The notes under the pieces were generated by a model. The model made no database searches and had not been told where the DNA came from. It worked only from the letters and a program-made list of their open reading frames with translations. From Sarcodiotheca gaudichaudii (Eukaryota; Rhodophyta; Florideophyceae; Gigartinales; Solieriaceae), in the NCBI GenBank assembly GCA_032355985.1, contig JAUKVZ010000002.1, positions 62,001-126,000 on the forward strand: a stretch of 64,000 bases of DNA, given 5' to 3'. The translations under genes and the position numbers were made by a program. Shown here piece by piece: positions 55,568 through 63,334 of the stretch (positions are counted from its first letter, which is position 1; each line of letters starts with the position of its first letter).

Positions 55568-55585
55568 GCAATCCTCCGTGATTGC
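55568..55585 (-). promoter_or_regulatory. Candidate CsrA-binding hairpin over the divergent flagellin SD
   Basis: Minus strand GCAATC-ACGGAG-GATTGC: perfect six-base stem and the six-base ACGGAG loop that is also the ribosome site, one base before the ATG. This would let CsrA block ribosome entry directly. Confidence 0.7.
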
Positions 55586-55603
55586 GTCTGACGTCGCGCT
55601 GCC

Positions 55604-55619
55604 CATGATCCGGGTCATG
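55604..55619 (-). promoter_or_regulatory. Second GGA-loop hairpin in the divergent flagellin leader
   Basis: Minus strand CATGA-CCCGGA-TCATG: perfect five-base stem, loop ending GGA, about 38 bases upstream of the start. Possible second CsrA contact. Confidence 0.45.
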
Positions 55620-55719
55620 CTTTCCAGAACGCCTGTGGGGTCTTGAACTCTGATCCGTCCGGAAGGCGAGCGGCGCCGCGAGACGCGCCCGCCGATGTTC
55701 TCAGCGTTGTATGTGCGTC

Positions 55720-56070
55720 TCATGCGGACCTCTTTTCCCGTTTGGAGTTCGGTTTCTCCTCCGAACCCTTGGATCGTTCGCCTGCGCCGTCGCGAGCCGA
55801 CCCTGCAAGCCGGGCCGCGACGGATGGATTTCGTCTTTCTTTCTCTTTGGGAACGCCGCGAGAGAGCAGATCAAGATCCTTGTCGCCGATGCGCGACGCC
55901 TGCTCATTCTCTGCCTTGATCGCTTCGTACACCTCTTTGCGATGAACTGCGATCGAAGTCGGCGCCGTAATACCGAGACGCACCTTGTCTCCGCGAATGT
56001 CGACGACAGTAATTTCAATGTCGTCGCCAATCATGATTGTCTCGTCGCGCTGACGTGATAGCACCAGCAT
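55720..56070 (-). CDS. csrA: Carbon storage regulator CsrA with long carboxy tail
   Basis: 116 residues from the ATG at 56070 (SD AAGGAG at good spacing). CsrA binds GGA in RNA hairpin loops and in FliW-bearing bacteria represses flagellin translation. The core (1-62) is intact: MLVLSRQRDE with L4 and R6, DDIEITVVDIRGDKVRLGIT, and the RNA-contact region APTSIAVHRKEVYEAI. Typical CsrA is 60-75 residues; here about 50 further residues rich in Lys, Arg, Glu and Ser follow (from SRGVPKEKERR on) with no obvious fold. It lies between fliW and the flagellins. Its own leader carries a hairpin of the same type as the flagellin leaders. Confidence 0.95.
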   Translation of the reverse strand: MLVLSRQRDETIMIGDDIEITVVDIRGDKVRLGITAPTSIAVHRKEVYEAIKAENEQASRIGDKDLDLLSRGVPKEKERRNPSVAARLAGSARDGAGERSKGSEEKPNSKREKRSA

Positions 56071-56134
56071 CGAGTCGGCTCCTTCCTTCTGCGCATGCGC
56101 GAGGCAACCCTCGTGCGCACTGCGCCCGATGTGA

Positions 56135-56154
56135 GCGCGTCCTCCGTGACGCGC
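56135..56154 (-). promoter_or_regulatory. Candidate CsrA-binding hairpin in the csrA leader
   Basis: Minus strand GCGCGTC-ACGGAG-GACGCGC: perfect seven-base stem and the identical ACGGAG loop, 65 bases upstream of the csrA ATG and 45 bases after the fliW stop. Unlike the flagellin sites it does not cover the gene's ribosome site, so control might be through transcript stability or by titrating CsrA. Confidence 0.65.
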
Positions 56155-56199
56155 TGATGGCAAGCGACGCCTGATGCGCCGCCCCGTGTGTCAACCGAC

Positions 56200-56643
56200 T
56201 CAGGCAGTCGCCCGAGCCTTGTTCTCCGTCGTGATCAGCTCATGCCTGGTCGTCCAGCGCTTCTCAGCAAGCACGAACTGCTCGCCCTGACGAGTAAGCG
56301 TGTTGATCACAAGCGGTCCCTGCAGGTTGCCGGTCAGCGTGCTCTCAACCTTGTTGACGATCACGAAGACCTGCGCATCATCCAGCGTGCTCAGCTCCAG
56401 CGACTCCATCTGCTCGCCGCGAATCGGCACCGAATAGTCCGGCACGAACATCGCAGGATCAGTCACGACAAACGCCAGCCCCGGCTCATCAACGCACTGA
56501 AGCCAGAAAAAGCAGGCGTCATCGCCAGGTTGAAGAAGGCAGTACTGCTTCCGCTCAGAGAAGCCCAGCAAACCCTTGGGGAAGGTGATCACGCGGTCCT
56601 CCGCGATCTCAACCGTTCCAAATCTCGTTGTCCGCACTTCCAT
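56200..56643 (-). CDS. fliW: Flagellar assembly factor FliW
   Basis: 147 residues from the ATG at 56643 (MEVRTTRFGTVEI, GGAG seven bases upstream); an ATG at 56667 with SD AGGAAGG very close is the alternative. The family signature is VITFPKGLLGF, followed by FVVTDPAMFVPDYSV and the region VFVIVNKVESTLTGNLQGPL. FliW binds either flagellin or CsrA: secreted flagellin frees FliW, which then relieves CsrA repression (established in Bacillus subtilis). The neighbouring csrA and flagellins fit that circuit. Confidence 0.95.
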   Translation of the reverse strand: MEVRTTRFGTVEIAEDRVITFPKGLLGFSERKQYCLLQPGDDACFFWLQCVDEPGLAFVVTDPAMFVPDYSVPIRGEQMESLELSTLDDAQVFVIVNKVESTLTGNLQGPLVINTLTRQGEQFVLAEKRWTTRHELITTENKARATA

Positions 56644-56766
56644 CAAAGTGCTCCACTTTTCGGCCATACCTTCCTGGTTGGCCCGTGCTCCGCGACGGGC
56701 GACATCCTGTCTGGAATCCGACTCGCGGCCGATGCGAGACGAACCTCCGAATCCCGACCAACTGCG

Positions 56767-58818
56767 TCACCGCAGGAAGTCGAGCAAAGTGAACTGCTGC
56801 GCCAGGGCGGCCGTCTGATAGCCCGCCTGCTGCACCAGCTGCAGAAGACCGAAGTCACTCGTCGCTTTCACGTAGTCCAGATCCTGCAGCGTGCTCCGGA
56901 CGCTCTCGTCCAGCAGCTTCGAATCCGCTTCACGCGTCTGCGCCGCTTCGACTCGACTGGCGCGTGCGCCCACCGTGGCGCGCGTCGATGCAAGCCGACC
57001 GACTTCTTCTTCCAGAAAGCCCCCCGCAAGGTTGATGCCGCGCTCGTCATTGGCCAGCAAAGCGTCACGAAGGTCGATCAGAGCGCTAAACAGCCCATCA
57101 ACGCGCAACTTCGCGCGATCCTCTCCGGCAAAAGTTGCCGGTGGCCCCGCGCTGAAGGCGCCGTCCAGCAGCCCCAGATCCTCCGCCGCATGCCCGTTCA
57201 GCGACGCCACGCTCACCGCCCCGCCGCCACCCAGCCGATCCTCGAAAACGATGCCATTGGCCCCATCCGCCAGCACCGCCTGAAACTGACCGGCGCCGCC
57301 CCCCACCGCCACGCCGGCCCCCGCCGCCTCCGCATTGATCCGCGCAAGCAGCGTGCCGACATCAGCGATATCCGCCGGCGTCAGATCCACCGTGAACGTC
57401 GTGCCATCCGTCAGCGTGACCTCGAAATCCACATTCCGCGCCGGATCCGGCAACCCGCTGATCGGATCGATCTCCCCATCTGCAATCTCCACCCCGCGCC
57501 CCGCATTGAAGACCGAGGTCGGCGTCGCCGCCGAAAAGCTGCGAATCCCCAGCGAAGTCGCCGTCAGCGTGCCCCCACCCGACTCCTCCACACTCAGCAG
57601 CGATCCCGAAATCTCATTGACCACGCTCAGCGTTCGCTGATCCGGCGCCACCTCGATCCGCACACCCAGATCCAGCGCCTCCACCGCCCGCTGAAAATCC
57701 GCGACCGTCGTCGCATTCGTCACCGTCACCGTGCCGGTGCGCCCGCCGTTGTTGAACACAATGTCGCCCGGCACAAATGGCGTCGCCGGATTCAGATTGC
57801 CAAGCTGCGTGAACTCACTGATCCGAGGATCAAGATCCACAGCCGCGTTGTCCGGATTCGCGTTGTCATACGTAAACCCGCTCAGCCCCAGATCCGCGGC
57901 CGTCGTCCCCCCGCCAACATCACTGATGTCAATCGAAAAGCCCGCATTCACATTCAGACTGAATCGCTGCCCCGTGCCATCGATCCCCACGCCCGTCGGA
58001 TACACCCCCGCCAGCGCGCCCGGCTCAGCCGCCCGAATCGCGGCCTCGATCGCATCCTCTACATCGCCGACCGTCTCAGCATTCGAAAGATCAACCGTCA
58101 ACGTCGGATTCCCGCCGCCCGTGATCGCGATCTCAATCTGCCCAAGCGTCACTCCCGCATTCCGCCCGCCGCGCAACGACTCAAGCCGCGTCTGACCAAC
58201 CAGCGCCGGATTCAGATCGCGCGTCCCGTCGATGCGCGACCCAAGCCCCCCAACCGCCTCATCAGCGCCGATGGTGATCGGCGTATTGAGCCCATTGCCA
58301 AGCTCCGTCAGCACGCCCGAGCCTTCGCCGCGATACCGATACCCGCCGTAAAACGACTCGATCGGCGCTTCACCCGTCCGCGATCCGCCGAACACATGCA
58401 GATCCGCAAACTCCGTATTCAGCGCAAACTCAAGCTCCGAGATCAACGAGTTGATCACCACCGCCTGCGAAGCGCGCGTCTCAGCATCCGACCCGACACC
58501 AACCTGGCTCGACGCGACCGTCCGCGCCTCCAGCGCAATATCCGAAATCGATGAAAGCGTGCTGTCCACCGTCGCAAGCGACGAGTTCGCATGGTTGAAG
58601 TTGCGCAGCCGCTGCTCCCGCCCCGACACCCGCTCATTGAGCACATTGATCAGCGACGCATGAATCGGATCATCCGTCGAATGATTAATCTCCTTGCCCG
58701 AAGCAAGCTTCTCCTGCAGCCGAAGCATCTCAACGCTCGTCGAAGAAATGCCCTGCTGAAAGAGCGACGTCGTCAGCAGATTCGGCACGCGAGCAAGATT
58801 GGCAGGTATGCGGCCCAT
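56767..58818 (-). CDS. flgL: Flagellar hook-filament junction protein FlgL (long form)
   Basis: 683 residues; E. coli FlgL is about 317. The ends fit FlgL/flagellin: LTTSLFQQGISSTSVEMLRL with KLASGKEINHSTDDPIHASL at the start and TSDFGLLQLVQQAGYQTAAL with FTLLDFLR at the end. The extra 350 residues in the middle (about 190-560) are beta-rich, with repeated flagellin-IN-like units such as TLTVDLSNAETVGDVEDAIE and FTVDLTPADIADVGTLLARI, so the junction would have a large surface domain. It follows flgK by four bases. Confidence 0.93.
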   Translation of the reverse strand: MGRIPANLARVPNLLTTSLFQQGISSTSVEMLRLQEKLASGKEINHSTDDPIHASLINVLNERVSGREQRLRNFNHANSSLATVDSTLSSISDIALEARTVASSQVGVGSDAETRASQAVVINSLISELEFALNTEFADLHVFGGSRTGEAPIESFYGGYRYRGEGSGVLTELGNGLNTPITIGADEAVGGLGSRIDGTRDLNPALVGQTRLESLRGGRNAGVTLGQIEIAITGGGNPTLTVDLSNAETVGDVEDAIEAAIRAAEPGALAGVYPTGVGIDGTGQRFSLNVNAGFSIDISDVGGGTTAADLGLSGFTYDNANPDNAAVDLDPRISEFTQLGNLNPATPFVPGDIVFNNGGRTGTVTVTNATTVADFQRAVEALDLGVRIEVAPDQRTLSVVNEISGSLLSVEESGGGTLTATSLGIRSFSAATPTSVFNAGRGVEIADGEIDPISGLPDPARNVDFEVTLTDGTTFTVDLTPADIADVGTLLARINAEAAGAGVAVGGGAGQFQAVLADGANGIVFEDRLGGGGAVSVASLNGHAAEDLGLLDGAFSAGPPATFAGEDRAKLRVDGLFSALIDLRDALLANDERGINLAGGFLEEEVGRLASTRATVGARASRVEAAQTREADSKLLDESVRSTLQDLDYVKATSDFGLLQLVQQAGYQTAALAQQFTLLDFLR

Positions 58819-58822
58819 GCGC

Positions 58823-60556
58823 TTACACCAATGAAATCAGCAGCTGCGTCAGCTCATCCACCGTCGAGATGAATCGCGCCGCCGCCTGATACTGCCTTTG
58901 AAAGTTCAGAAGATTGATCGATTCCTCATCCACACTCACGCCGCTGATCGCCGCCCGCTGCGACTCCAGGCTCTGCTTCACCTGCAGCGCCGCGCCGGCG
59001 CGAGTGATCGCAGCAGCGCCATCCACCGCCACGCGCTCCGTCGTCTGACGCCAGCCCTCCTGCAGCGTTCGTCCGCCGAGACTCTCAACACCCGTCTCGC
59101 GCAGCTGCGCAATCGCAAGCGCCGCCTCATTCGATCCCGGCTCCACGCCCGCAACCACGCGCGTTGGATCCGCCACAAGCTCATCGCGCACATCAATGTC
59201 CGCCGCGCTGTCGCCCGTGAAAAACGTGTTGATCCCCAGCGTCGCAAGCGCGCCCGATGAGTCGTTCGCAAAGCCGAACTCAAACCCGCTGCTCGCCGTG
59301 ATCTCAAGCGCGCCATTCGGCAGAATCGTCGCCGTCAGATTCCCGATCGCGCTCAAATCCCCCGCAAGCGACACCAGATTCGTGTCATCCCCAAAGCCCG
59401 CGGCGCCCGTGTTGTCAATCCCATCCAGATCAACAAACACCTCAGTCTTCTGCACCAGCCCCGTCGATTGATCCGTCACATACACCGTGAAAGATCCATT
59501 CGTCGGCCCGAACGGCAACGCCGCAAGCGTCGCATTCGTCGGATCATTGAAAGCAAGCGCCTGATCCGCCGCCGGCAGACTGCGCTCCGATGTCAGCGAT
59601 GTCGCGCCCGGAAAGCTGCGGCCAGAAGAGTGAATCCGATTCACCTCAAAAATCACACTCGCCGCAAGATCATCAAGCTCATTGATCGTCTGCTCAATCG
59701 ACCCATCGCGCTGACCAAGCAGCCCGCCGATGTGCCCATACCGAGGCGTCAGCACTTCCTGATCCGCCTTGACGACCACATCCACCTGCAGCGACGTGCC
59801 ATCGCTCTGCGTGCGAAGCTCAACGCCCCGCACCGTGTTGCCCAGCAGGATCGGCGTCGACCCGACGAACACATCCACAGCGCCATTGGCCTGCGTCACC
59901 GTGTTGACTTCAATCAGCTCACTCAGCTCTGAAAGCAGCTGATCCCGCTGATCGCGCAACCCCGCATCCTCAGCCCGTCCAAGCTCCGAATGCGTAATGC
60001 TCCGGTTCAGCGCGCCGATCTCGTTAAGCAGTTCATCCGCGCGAGCCACCGCCGTCGAAAGCTGGCTGTCCACCTGCTCCCGCAGCGTCACCAGATCCGA
60101 TCGCAAAGCGCGCGTGTGCTCGGCAAGCGTCTGCCCCTGCTGCACCGCGAGCGTGCGCCCCTCCGATGAAGACGGATTATTCGCCAGCTCGCTGAACGAG
60201 TTGAAGAACTCCGTCAGCTGATCCGAAATGCCCAGGTTCGAAAGATCCGAGACCAGCGACTCCACCTGCGTCAGGATGCTCTCATCCACTTGCGCCGAAA
60301 TCAGCTGGCTCGTCCCCTGCCGCAAACGCGTCTGCAACGCCAGATCAATCTGGCGGCTGACGCTGTTCACCTGCACGCCGCGCCCGGAATAAATGTTCTG
60401 CGAATCAATCGAACCGCCCAGAGGCGACAGCGATGCCGTGCGACGATGAAATCCCGGCGTCGCGGCGTTGGCGAGATTGTCGCCAGCCACCTGAATGCCC
60501 GACTGACTCGTCGTCAGCGCTGACAGTCCCAGATTGAGTGCGCTCGAAAGACCCAT
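58823..60556 (-). CDS. flgK: Flagellar hook-associated protein FlgK
   Basis: 577 residues. The amino end has the rod/hook signature LNLGLSALTTSQSGIQVAGD followed by NLANAATPGFHRR; the carboxy end has the matching SVDEESINLLNFQRQYQAAA and VDELTQLLISLV. It forms the first junction between hook and filament together with FlgL. Gene order flgN-flgK-flgL with gaps of 20 and 4 bases shows a single operon. The middle domain is of ordinary size. Confidence 0.95.
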   Translation of the reverse strand: MGLSSALNLGLSALTTSQSGIQVAGDNLANAATPGFHRRTASLSPLGGSIDSQNIYSGRGVQVNSVSRQIDLALQTRLRQGTSQLISAQVDESILTQVESLVSDLSNLGISDQLTEFFNSFSELANNPSSSEGRTLAVQQGQTLAEHTRALRSDLVTLREQVDSQLSTAVARADELLNEIGALNRSITHSELGRAEDAGLRDQRDQLLSELSELIEVNTVTQANGAVDVFVGSTPILLGNTVRGVELRTQSDGTSLQVDVVVKADQEVLTPRYGHIGGLLGQRDGSIEQTINELDDLAASVIFEVNRIHSSGRSFPGATSLTSERSLPAADQALAFNDPTNATLAALPFGPTNGSFTVYVTDQSTGLVQKTEVFVDLDGIDNTGAAGFGDDTNLVSLAGDLSAIGNLTATILPNGALEITASSGFEFGFANDSSGALATLGINTFFTGDSAADIDVRDELVADPTRVVAGVEPGSNEAALAIAQLRETGVESLGGRTLQEGWRQTTERVAVDGAAAITRAGAALQVKQSLESQRAAISGVSVDEESINLLNFQRQYQAAARFISTVDELTQLLISLV

Positions 60557-60576
60557 CGTTGAACTGCGTTCTTCTC

Positions 60577-61122
60577 CTAGGAAGTCACATCAAGCGCCGA
60601 CACAACCGTCGGCCCGGCCTCAACAGCGCCGCGCCGGCCATAAGCGCCCGTATGACTCAGCTTCGCCGCGGCAGCCCGCAGCAAGCCTTCCATGTGCGAA
60701 GCCAGCGATGCGATCGCCACGCCTGACACCTTGTTTCGTTTCTGCACGCGCTCCAGCGTCTCACGCAGCGCAGCGCCCGCCTCGGCCAGTTTCTCGCCGA
60801 GCTCGCCGCCCACACGCTCCGCGATCCAGCTCACTGTGCGCTCGCGCGTCGGCGGCTCGCCAAAGACATCGACAAACGCGCTCACCAGCGCGATGCGCCG
60901 CTTCTCCGCCTCCGCAACGCCCTGAACAAGCAAATTTTCCTGCTTCAGACCCGCGACCAGACCGGCCACATCCGCTGTGCGCACGGATTCCTCACGCAGC
61001 TCAAGCGCCGACTCGATGCCCGAATACGCCTCGGTGATCGTCTCCAGCGTTTCGAGCAGCGCCCGAGCCGTCTGTTCAACGTCCGGCGCCTGCGTCGTCA
61101 TGTCATTCTGCCGCTCATGCAT
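60577..61122 (-). CDS. flgN: FlgN-family flagellar export chaperone
   Basis: 181 residues from the ATG at 61122, overlapping the flgJ stop by eight bases; an ATG at 61101 is an alternative. It is almost entirely helical: a heptad-rich helix (QTARALLETLETITEAYSGI) and a second long helix after the GLKQENLLVQGVAEAEKRR segment. FlgN escorts FlgK and FlgL to the export gate; position just before flgK supports the call more than sequence, which is poorly conserved. Confidence 0.8.
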   Translation of the reverse strand: MHERQNDMTTQAPDVEQTARALLETLETITEAYSGIESALELREESVRTADVAGLVAGLKQENLLVQGVAEAEKRRIALVSAFVDVFGEPPTRERTVSWIAERVGGELGEKLAEAGAALRETLERVQKRNKVSGVAIASLASHMEGLLRAAAAKLSHTGAYGRRGAVEAGPTVVSALDVTS

Positions 61123-61525
61123 GGCGCGATGCTCCGACCGGCGCAGTTTCCGCGCCGTCAGAAGGCTGACGCAGCAACTGCCTTGCCACAATGTCCACCA
61201 GGCCAAACTGCTGACTGGACGTGATGCGCTGCGCAATCTCTGCGTCCCACAGGCCGCCGAACATGCGCTCCGCGTCACCCGGCGCAAAAGGCGCCGCCGC
61301 CTCGTTCGTCTCGCGCAGCTGCGTCAGAATCGGCTGCACCAGCGCGATCGAAACGAACTCCTCCGCCGATCGACGCGCCTGCGCTTCCTTCTCCGAGACG
61401 CCATCCGTCTTCGAAAGCGCGCCGTGCAGCGCCTGATCGAATCCGCCATTCGCCGGCGGCGGCGAAAACGACCGAATCGAAGATGAACGATCCGTCAATC
61501 CCGGAATGGTCGACGTGCCCTGCAT
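61115..61525 (-). CDS. flgJ: Rod-binding protein FlgJ (amino-terminal domain only)
   Basis: 136 residues matching the rod-binding module: ARRSAEEFVSIALVQPILTQ, then PGDAERMFGGLWDAEIAQRI. The muramidase domain present in enterobacterial FlgJ is absent, as in many other phyla, so a separate enzyme must open the peptidoglycan. It overlaps flgI by one base (TGATG) and flgN by eight, inside the operon. Confidence 0.9.
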   Translation of the reverse strand: MQGTSTIPGLTDRSSSIRSFSPPPANGGFDQALHGALSKTDGVSEKEAQARRSAEEFVSIALVQPILTQLRETNEAAAPFAPGDAERMFGGLWDAEIAQRITSSQQFGLVDIVARQLLRQPSDGAETAPVGASRHA

Positions 61526-62622
61526 CAGTTCACCACCAGCTGAGCATGCAGCCGCCCCGTCGCGTGAAGCTCCGTCAGAATCGCGATGCGATCCGCCGCC
61601 GGAACATCAAGCTGCTCAAACGCATCAACCAGATCCTGCAGCTTCGCAGTCTCCGCCTCTCGCGCATTCGTCTCAATCTGCGGCCAGCGGCGCGAATCCG
61701 CCGCGCCAGGCTGAGCCACCGTCGTGATCACCAGATCGCCATGACTGAGAATCACCGGGCTGATCTCAACCTCAGCCGTCACGATGATCGTTCCCGTCCG
61801 CTCATTCACCAGCACCGTCGCCGGCAGCGACAGCAGCGAGGGATCGAATCGAATGCTCAGAATGTCCGCGATGAAGTTCGCCGGATCGACCAGCTCTGCG
61901 TCCGGCACCTCGATGCGAACGACGCGCTCATCCTCGGCGAACGCAATCTCGCGATCCGCCGCATCAAGCCCGACGCGATGATCATTAATGATGCTCGCCA
62001 GCAGCTGCGACGTCGTCCACCCACTGCTGTTCGGATTGATGACCAGGGCGATCGTGCCGTCGCTTCGCACTGTGTTCATGCTGATGTCGCGCAGCATGCG
62101 AGCGCCGCCTCGCACGCGACCCCGCGTCGGATTCAAACCCTCAAGCCGCAGCGGCCCCTCCGCGATCGCATACACCGGGTCACCCGGAAATGGCCCGCGC
62201 AGCGGCGAGAGAAAGAGCTCGCCCCCTTCAAGGCTCTGCGCATTGTGCACAGCGCTCACGCTCACGTCGTACTTGTCATCACGCCGTGCGCCCTCTTCCG
62301 GAATTGTGCACTTGACGACGACGATCGCGATGGAGTTCGACGAGGCAAGCTCCTCGAAGTTCTCAATCGGATTGCCCTGCTCCTTCAGCAGATTCGCCAG
62401 CGGGCGCGCCACGACCAGATCAGCGCCCGAATCGCCCGTCCCCGGCAGACCGACGACAAGCCCGAATCCCTGGAGCACCGATTCGCCCTGTCCCTCAAGA
62501 CGGACGATGTCCTGAACGGTCATCGCATGGGCGGCGGGCGCCGGGAGGAGGAGCAGCGCCACCGATGCGAGGAAACCGGTCAGGAACAAGTGAGTCAGCC
62601 GACTGTGTGATTGCATGGTCAT
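61525..62622 (-). CDS. flgI: Flagellar P-ring protein FlgI
   Basis: 365 residues with a signal peptide (LFLTGFLASVALLLLPAPAA, cleavage near AHA). Family motifs are VQDIVRLEGQGESVLQGFGL, VVGLPGTGDSG, and near the end VVTEL-type NERTGTIIVTAEVEISPV. It forms the bushing ring in the peptidoglycan layer, which supports a diderm envelope. The gene lies 28 bases after flgH and overlaps flgJ. Confidence 0.96.
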   Translation of the reverse strand: MTMQSHSRLTHLFLTGFLASVALLLLPAPAAHAMTVQDIVRLEGQGESVLQGFGLVVGLPGTGDSGADLVVARPLANLLKEQGNPIENFEELASSNSIAIVVVKCTIPEEGARRDDKYDVSVSAVHNAQSLEGGELFLSPLRGPFPGDPVYAIAEGPLRLEGLNPTRGRVRGGARMLRDISMNTVRSDGTIALVINPNSSGWTTSQLLASIINDHRVGLDAADREIAFAEDERVVRIEVPDAELVDPANFIADILSIRFDPSLLSLPATVLVNERTGTIIVTAEVEISPVILSHGDLVITTVAQPGAADSRRWPQIETNAREAETAKLQDLVDAFEQLDVPAADRIAILTELHATGRLHAQLVVN

Positions 62623-62650
62623 AACCTGCGAAGCGTCGCTTCGATAAGTT

Positions 62651-63334
62651 TCAGAAGTTGAAGAGCGTCTCGAACAGACGCGGGAAGATGCCCTTCTTCG
62701 TCGCGTTCTTCATCTGGCCCTCGTGACGAACCGTGTAACGAAGGTCATACAGACGATTCGATTCGACCTCGCCCGACTCCTCGTCGATGTCCTCAGTGCG
62801 ACAGATGCCGCTGAGAAGGAAGGTCTGAATCTCCTCGTCCGTCTGAATCCTGGACTTCGCCTCGAGCACAAGCGTGTTGTTCGGCTTCACATCAATGACG
62901 CGCGCCGTAATCTTGCCGCTGATGTCATCCTTGCGCTCGTATTCGCCTTCGCCCTCGAACTCAACGCCGGCGCCGACGCGAATCGTCGAAAGATCCGTCA
63001 CCTCATCCTCATTGTTCTTTGTGAAGATGTACTCCAGCAGATCCGTCGGCAGCACATACGAGGAATCAATCTCGTAGTCCTTCTCCGTCTCCAGACCCTG
63101 CTCGCGCTTCACGTTCGATCGCTCATTCACCACGATCGTCACAAGATCATTGATCGCATACGTGCGAGGCTCCTTCGGAGGCACCGCGATCAGCGACACG
63201 TTGTACAGCGGCTCAGCCGTGTCGATATCCACCGCGCCCTCAGGCGTCTCCGGCGGCGTCTGCTGAAACAGGCTCTGCGCCGAAGCGAAGGATGCCGCCC
63301 CGATCGCCAGCGTCACACTGATGCGCCTCATCAT
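62651..63334 (-). CDS. flgH: Flagellar L-ring protein FlgH, without lipobox
   Basis: 227 residues. FlgH features are YAINDLVTIVVNERSNVKRE, GEGEYERKDDISGKITARVI and the conserved NTLVLEAKSRIQTDEEIQTF. It forms the outer-membrane ring. The export signal MMRRISVTLAIGAASFASAQ has no cysteine near the cleavage site, whereas E. coli FlgH is a lipoprotein. The start overlaps the flgA stop by four bases. Confidence 0.94.
   Translation of the reverse strand: MMRRISVTLAIGAASFASAQSLFQQTPPETPEGAVDIDTAEPLYNVSLIAVPPKEPRTYAINDLVTIVVNERSNVKREQGLETEKDYEIDSSYVLPTDLLEYIFTKNNEDEVTDLSTIRVGAGVEFEGEGEYERKDDISGKITARVIDVKPNNTLVLEAKSRIQTDEEIQTFLLSGICRTEDIDEESGEVESNRLYDLRYTVRHEGQMKNATKKGIFPRLFETLFNF

Noticed and set aside
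56071-56163. In-frame upstream extension of csrA to 56163
   Set aside because: CsrA proteins start at MLVLSR, a good SD precedes 56070, and the extension covers the RNA hairpin.
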